64,000 nt of DNA from Candidatus Omnitrophica bacterium UBA6210 (lineage in GTDB: Bacteria; Omnitrophota; Gorgyraeia; Velamenicoccales; Velamenicoccaceae), in NCBI GenBank assembly GCA_002421805.1, contig DISM01000006.1, positions 222,731-286,730 on the forward strand, given 5' to 3'. The position numbers and the translations under genes are program-made. Below the pieces are notes generated by a model. It ran no database searches. It worked only from the letters and a program-made list of their open reading frames with translations, and had not been told where the DNA came from. Positions 60,672-64,000 of this stretch are shown here, in pieces. How positions within the stretch are numbered: position 1 is the stretch's first letter; every line of letters starts with the position of its first letter.

Positions 60672-62219
60672 GTGACTGAAGAAAAGAACGAAGCATTAAC
60701 GCAGCTCTACGAACAGAGTTTCAAAGAGATCAAGGAAGGAGAGATCGTCAAGGGCAATATCGTCAGGGTCGGCGTCAAAGACGTCCTGATCGACGTGGGC
60801 TACAAGTCCGAAGGGGCTGTGGCGCGCGAGGAATTCACGGGCCTGCCGGACCTGGCCGTTGGCCAGGAAGTGGAAGTCTACGTGGATTCGATCGAAGATG
60901 ATAACGGCATGATCGTCCTTTCCCGCGACAAGGCCAGGCGTCTTCACGGCTGGGACAAGATCAATCAGGGATTCAAAGAAGGGGACCTGGTTGACGGTTT
61001 TGTGCGCAAGAAAGTCAAGGGCGGCTTTATCGTCGATGTCTACGGTCTGGAAGGGTTCCTGCCGGCAAGCCTCGCCATGTTCAGAAATGTCAGCGAGAAA
61101 GATATTGTCGGACATTCTTTTAAATTCAAGATCATCAAGATCAACTCCCTGCGCAAGAGCCTGATCGTTTCGCGCAAGGAAGCCGTTGCCAAGGAAAAAG
61201 AGGACAGCCGCGCGCGTTTCTGGGAGACCCATAAGCCCGGGGACGTCGTCAACGGCTTGGTCAAGAACATCACGGATTTCGGCGCCTTTATCGACCTGGG
61301 CGGCGTGGACGGCCTGTTGCATATCACGGACATGAGCTGGTCGCGTATTTCACATCCTTCCGAAATGCTGGCTGTCGGCGACAGGATCGAAGTCACGATC
61401 CTGAATATGAATAAAGAAACATGCAAGGTCTCTCTCGGCCTGAAACAGCGTATGGCCGATCCCTGGACGGATGTCGACAAGAAGTTCCCGGTCGGGACCA
61501 GGCTGAAAGGCAAAGTCGTCAACATCGTTCCTTACGGCGTGTTTGTCGAACTGGAAAAGGGCATCGAAGGATTGATCCACGTGTCCGAGATCTCCTGGCA
61601 GAAGAGGAACATCAATACGCAGGAGATGTTCGCCGTGGGCGATACCGTTGAGGTCCAGGTGTTGACCATCGATAAGGACAGCCGCAGGATCTCCTTGAGC
61701 ATCAAACAGCTCGAAGGAAATCCTTGGCTTGAGGCGGAGGGCAAATTCCCCGTGGGATCGAAGGTGTCCGGCAAGATCAGCGGTTTCACGGATTTCGGGG
61801 CCTTTGTGGAGCTTGACGGTAACCTGGACGGCATGATCCACGTTTCGGACATGTCCTGGACCAGACGCGTCATGAATCCGCAGGAGATCCTCAAAAAAGG
61901 GCAGAAGGTTGATGTCGTTATTCTGTCGGTCGACGCCCAGAACAAGAAAATATCTCTGGGGTTAAAACAGGCCATGGAGAATCCCTGGTCGAAGATCGCT
62001 GAAACCTACCCTATCGGCTCGGAGCGCGAGGGGGAGGTGACCTCCAAGAACAACTTTGGTGTCTTTGTCCGTTTCGATACGGATTTTGAGGGATTGCTTT
62101 ATATCAACGAGATCCCGAAGGACCAGTTCGAGAAGGTCAATATCGGCGACAAGATCAAGATTAAGATCATTAAGGTGGATGTGGACCAGATGCGCATCGG
62201 TCTGGGTCTGGCGTCTTAA
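60672..62219 (+). CDS. rpsA: 30S ribosomal protein S1
   Basis: 515 residues with six S1 RNA-binding domains starting about residues 22, 107, 192, 277, 364 and 449 (for example GLVKNITDFGAFIDLGGVDG and GKISGFTDFGAFVELDGNLD). S1 brings mRNA to the 30S subunit. The start is GTG 60672 with AAAGGGGG about nine bases upstream. The gene is preceded by its own promoter and structured leader. Confidence 0.95.
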   Translation: MTEEKNEALTQLYEQSFKEIKEGEIVKGNIVRVGVKDVLIDVGYKSEGAVAREEFTGLPDLAVGQEVEVYVDSIEDDNGMIVLSRDKARRLHGWDKINQGFKEGDLVDGFVRKKVKGGFIVDVYGLEGFLPASLAMFRNVSEKDIVGHSFKFKIIKINSLRKSLIVSRKEAVAKEKEDSRARFWETHKPGDVVNGLVKNITDFGAFIDLGGVDGLLHITDMSWSRISHPSEMLAVGDRIEVTILNMNKETCKVSLGLKQRMADPWTDVDKKFPVGTRLKGKVVNIVPYGVFVELEKGIEGLIHVSEISWQKRNINTQEMFAVGDTVEVQVLTIDKDSRRISLSIKQLEGNPWLEAEGKFPVGSKVSGKISGFTDFGAFVELDGNLDGMIHVSDMSWTRRVMNPQEILKKGQKVDVVILSVDAQNKKISLGLKQAMENPWSKIAETYPIGSEREGEVTSKNNFGVFVRFDTDFEGLLYINEIPKDQFEKVNIGDKIKIKIIKVDVDQMRIGLGLAS

Positions 62220-62223
62220 CCAT

Positions 62224-62299
62224 GTGAGGTGCCCTGGCATTCTCGTGATCCAGAGTCCCGATTTCTGCGGGAGGTGGACGCGTGAGGTGCCGGGGCATT
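62224..62299. repeat. 18-bp imperfect direct repeat before tyrS
   Basis: 62224-62241 and 62282-62299 share 16 of 18 bases, both beginning GTGAGGTGCC and ending GGCATT, 58 bases apart. The second copy lies eight bases before the tyrS ATG. Confidence 0.6.
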
Positions 62300-62306
62300 T
62301 ATCTAA

Positions 62307-63512
62307 ATGACGATCGAAGATCAATTAAAAGTCATCAAGCGCGGTGCAAGCGAGATCATTGCCGAAGAAGAGCTTATCGCGCGCCTGAAGTGGTCGGAAA
62401 AGTCGGGAAAACCCCTGAAGGTGAAGGCAGGGTTTGACCCGACGGCGCCCGACATCCATTTGGGGCATACGGTCCTTTTGAGGAAACTCAAGGCTTTTCA
62501 GGACCTCGGCCACATCGTTTATTTTCTGATCGGCGATTTTACAGGGCGTATCGGTGACCCTTCGGGCGTCTCTGAGGTCCGCAAGCAGTTGTCCCGGGAA
62601 GAGGTGCTCAGGAACGCCGCGACCTATAAAAAGCAGATCTTCAAGATCCTCGACCCCCGCCGCACGCGCGTCGTATTCAACAGCCGCTGGTATGAGCGCA
62701 TGAAATTCCAGGATGTGATCACTCTTTCCAGCAAATATACGGTGGCGCGCATGCTGGAACGCGACGATTTTTCCAAGAGGTTCAAAGAGAACCGGCCGAT
62801 CAGCATTCTCGAATTTATGTATCCGCTGATCCAAGGGTATGATTCCGTTGTCTTGGGGGCGGACGTGGAGATGGGGGGCACGGACCAGAAATTCAACCTC
62901 CTGGTCGGGCGCGAACTGCAGCGGGAGTTCGGGCAGATGCCCCAGGTCGTCATCACCATGCCCCTTCTGGAGGGGACGGACGGCACGAATAAGATGTCTA
63001 AATCCCTGGGGAATTATGTCGGTATCAACGAATCCCCCAAAGAGATGTTCGGCAAGCTCATGTCCATCAATGATACGCTCATGATGAGATACTATGAATT
63101 GTTGACGGATGAGGACCTGGAGGCGGTGCGCATCATGCATCCGCGAGATGCGAAGATGAAGCTGGCCTCTTTTATCATCACGCATTATCACGGCCTTAAT
63201 GCGGCGCGCGATGCCCGCAAGGAATTCGAGACCGTCTTCCGCGAAAAGAACGTCCCGAAGCACGTGCCGGTGAAAAAAGTTTCGAGCGACAAAGATGTGA
63301 TCGGCATCCTGCAGCTTCTGGACCTTGGTGTCGATATTTTGTATACCAATAACACCAAAAATGAATTCAGGCGTATGATCCAGCAGGGGGCCGTGAAGGT
63401 CAACGGGGAGAAGATCGATTCCGTGAATTATGAATTAAAAAATCCTGGAGAATACCTGATCCAGGTGGCCAAGCGCAGCTTCGTTAAGATCATCGTCGAA
63501 AGAAAAGCTTAA
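62307..63512 (+). CDS. tyrS: tyrosine:tRNA ligase
   Basis: Class I synthetase of 401 residues. HIGH appears as [11 protein letters not shown] and KMSKS as [10 protein letters not shown]; a C-terminal S4 domain ([17 protein letters not shown]) binds tRNA. Sequence type is closer to the TyrZ-like branch ([13 protein letters not shown]). It lies directly upstream of the rRNA operon promoter. Confidence 0.96.
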   Translation: MTIEDQLKVIKRGASEIIAEEELIARLKWSEKSGKPLKVKAGFDPTAPDIHLGHTVLLRKLKAFQDLGHIVYFLIGDFTGRIGDPSGVSEVRKQLSREEVLRNAATYKKQIFKILDPRRTRVVFNSRWYERMKFQDVITLSSKYTVARMLERDDFSKRFKENRPISILEFMYPLIQGYDSVVLGADVEMGGTDQKFNLLVGRELQREFGQMPQVVITMPLLEGTDGTNKMSKSLGNYVGINESPKEMFGKLMSINDTLMMRYYELLTDEDLEAVRIMHPRDAKMKLASFIITHYHGLNAARDARKEFETVFREKNVPKHVPVKKVSSDKDVIGILQLLDLGVDILYTNNTKNEFRRMIQQGAVKVNGEKIDSVNYELKNPGEYLIQVAKRSFVKIIVERKA

Positions 63513-63563
63513 GATCTGTTGTCGGCACGAGTTACGTTCTTTTAAAAATTTCTAAAATAATTC

Positions 63564-63592
63564 TTGACACTTAATATGTGTTCTGATATAAC
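63564..63592 (+). promoter_or_regulatory. strong promoter of the rRNA leader
   Basis: TTGACA (63564-63569), 17-base spacer, TATAAC (63587-63592), after an A/T-rich stretch suggestive of an UP element. Transcription would start near 63599. It is the only promoter seen before the 16S gene. Confidence 0.85.
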
Positions 63593-63598
63593 TAATGG

Positions 63599-63764
63599 CT
63601 ACACCGTAAGGTGCGAACGATTCTTTTTCAGATGGGGCGCACAGCGCCAGGTGACAAGAGATTTGAAGACCGACAGAAGGGCCCCGCGCAGGGGATCATA
63701 ACCTAAAGTTCTGTTTGTCGAGATGCTAGATTTTCAAAAAAGGCATCATCTCGATGCCTTTTTT
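63599..63764 (+). ncRNA. structured RNA with terminator/antiterminator layout in the rRNA leader
   Basis: Hairpins: CACC-GTAA-GGTG (63602-63613), GGCGC-ACA-GCGCC (63636-63648), CCCC-GCGCA-GGGG (63682-63694). A long-range stem ACAGAA/TTCTGT (63673-63678 with 63709-63714), with CGAC/GTCG, encloses the third. Right after it TCGAGATG (63718-63725) is fully complementary to CATCTCGA (63747-63754), which overlaps the terminator hairpin. This is the arrangement of an attenuator, or it could be a separate small RNA of about 166 bases. No known riboswitch consensus was recognised. Confidence 0.65.
63736..63764 (+). terminator. intrinsic terminator between the rRNA promoter and 16S
   Basis: AAAAAAGGCAT and ATGCCTTTTTT form a perfect 11-bp stem with a 7-base loop and end in a T run, so it should stop transcription from 63599 unless prevented. 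Confidence 0.9.
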
Positions 63765-63978
63765 ATTTGCCCCAGAAGGGGGCACACCCACGCAATACTT
63801 CGCCAGAAAGGCGAACACTGGCCCGATTCCTTATACGGGCCAGGTGCCAATAAGCATGGGGTATGCCGCAGAAGGCGGTATGACAACTTAAGATTTTTAC
63901 TAATGCCGAAAGGCATCAGTTTCGTTCTTTGATAAATAGCCAAGAAGTCGTTGACTGTAAAAGGTCAACAACCGTTTT
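63765..63978 (+). promoter_or_regulatory. distal 16S leader with hairpins and boxA-like site
   Basis: Perfect or near-perfect hairpins: TTCGCC-AGAAA-GGCGAA, GGCCCG ... CGGGCC, ATGCC-GAAA-GGCAT (GNRA loop) and GTTGAC ... GTCAAC. CGTTCTTTGATAAA at 63923-63936 resembles the rrn boxA antitermination site. No second promoter was found here. The GTTGAC/GTCAAC pair may be part of the 16S processing stem. Confidence 0.6.
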
Positions 63979-64000
63979 TTTTCGGAGAGTTTGATCCTGG
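63979..64000 (+). rRNA. rrs: 16S ribosomal RNA, 5' end only
   Basis: AGAGTTTGATCCTGG at 63986-64000 is the universal 16S sequence near E. coli positions 8-22. The mature end is placed by counting back seven bases. The gene continues beyond the window. Confidence 0.95.

Noticed and set aside
63599..63764. Known riboswitch or housekeeping RNA (GEMM, TPP, SAM, cobalamin, T-box, 6S, SRP, tmRNA)
   Set aside because: None of the signature sequences of these families could be matched by eye; only the attenuator logic is supported.
63723..63932. 69-codon open frame in the 16S leader
   Set aside because: It runs across the terminator and several perfect hairpins; the structure explains the sequence better than a protein.
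1..64000. tRNA genes, insertion sequences, prophage or integrase genes
   Set aside because: No T-loop plus acceptor pattern in the gaps, and no transposase, integrase or phage-like protein among the frames.

Overview
The window is a gene-dense bacterial chromosome segment of moderately high GC, with almost every gene on the plus strand. It carries a full peptidoglycan and divisome cluster, the elongasome, a type IV pilus locus, outer-membrane secretin machinery and housekeeping genes, and ends at the first bases of a 16S rRNA gene. Gene order (a metalloprotease between murG and murC, ileS-dksA-lspA-lgt, TIGR03960/TIGR03936 proteins, rplU-obgE-proBA-nadD) and the diderm content suggest an uncultured lineage near the PVC superphylum, perhaps Omnitrophota. 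That placement is inference from memory, not a search result.

Layout: 1-2335 holds the end of a DHH phosphoesterase gene, truB and ribF. 2519-20256 is one long dcw cluster with its own promoter and candidate MraZ operator: mraZ, a PilZ protein, rsmH, ftsL, ftsI, murE, murF, mraY, murD, ftsW, murG, a secreted metalloprotease, murC, murB, ddl, ftsQ, ftsA. ftsZ does not follow ftsA. 20414-30122 holds a PLP homeostasis protein, proC, an MTA phosphorylase, ileS, a DksA/TraR protein, lspA, lgt, rluD and aroA. 30191-35672 is mreB, a hairpin-rich gap, then mreC, mreD, mrdA, rodA. 35779-37503 is a radical SAM protein. 37577-51098 is the type IV pilus locus: a HAMP/GAF/degenerate-GGDEF protein, a lone MshEN-type domain protein, two PilB-like ATPases, a REC/HD-GYP response regulator, pilC, a GEMM-type (c-di-GMP-I) riboswitch with terminator, the pilin gene, and pilMNOPQ. 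51196-59727 is a short TIGR03936-like gene, rng, rplU (no rpmA after it), obgE, proB, proA, nadD, rpe and a phosphohexomutase. 59798-63512 is plsC, rpsA, tyrS. 63564-64000 is a strong promoter, a structured leader with an intrinsic terminator, a boxA-like site and the 16S rRNA start.

Two themes join the genes. First, cyclic di-GMP: a PilZ protein inside the division cluster, MshEN-type domains on the pilus motors, an HD-GYP phosphodiesterase, a GGDEF domain without its active-site motif and a GEMM riboswitch ahead of the pilin together imply that this nucleotide controls pilus assembly and perhaps cell-wall gene expression. Second, RNA/DNA structure between genes: many intergenic gaps are filled by degenerate tandem repeats of 7, 8 or 9 bp period, each locus with its own unit sequence and several with an inverted partner. 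These repeats, the riboswitch with an unusual 40-nt insertion, and the terminator inside the rRNA leader are the most novel signals. No transposon, CRISPR array or tRNA gene was recognised.
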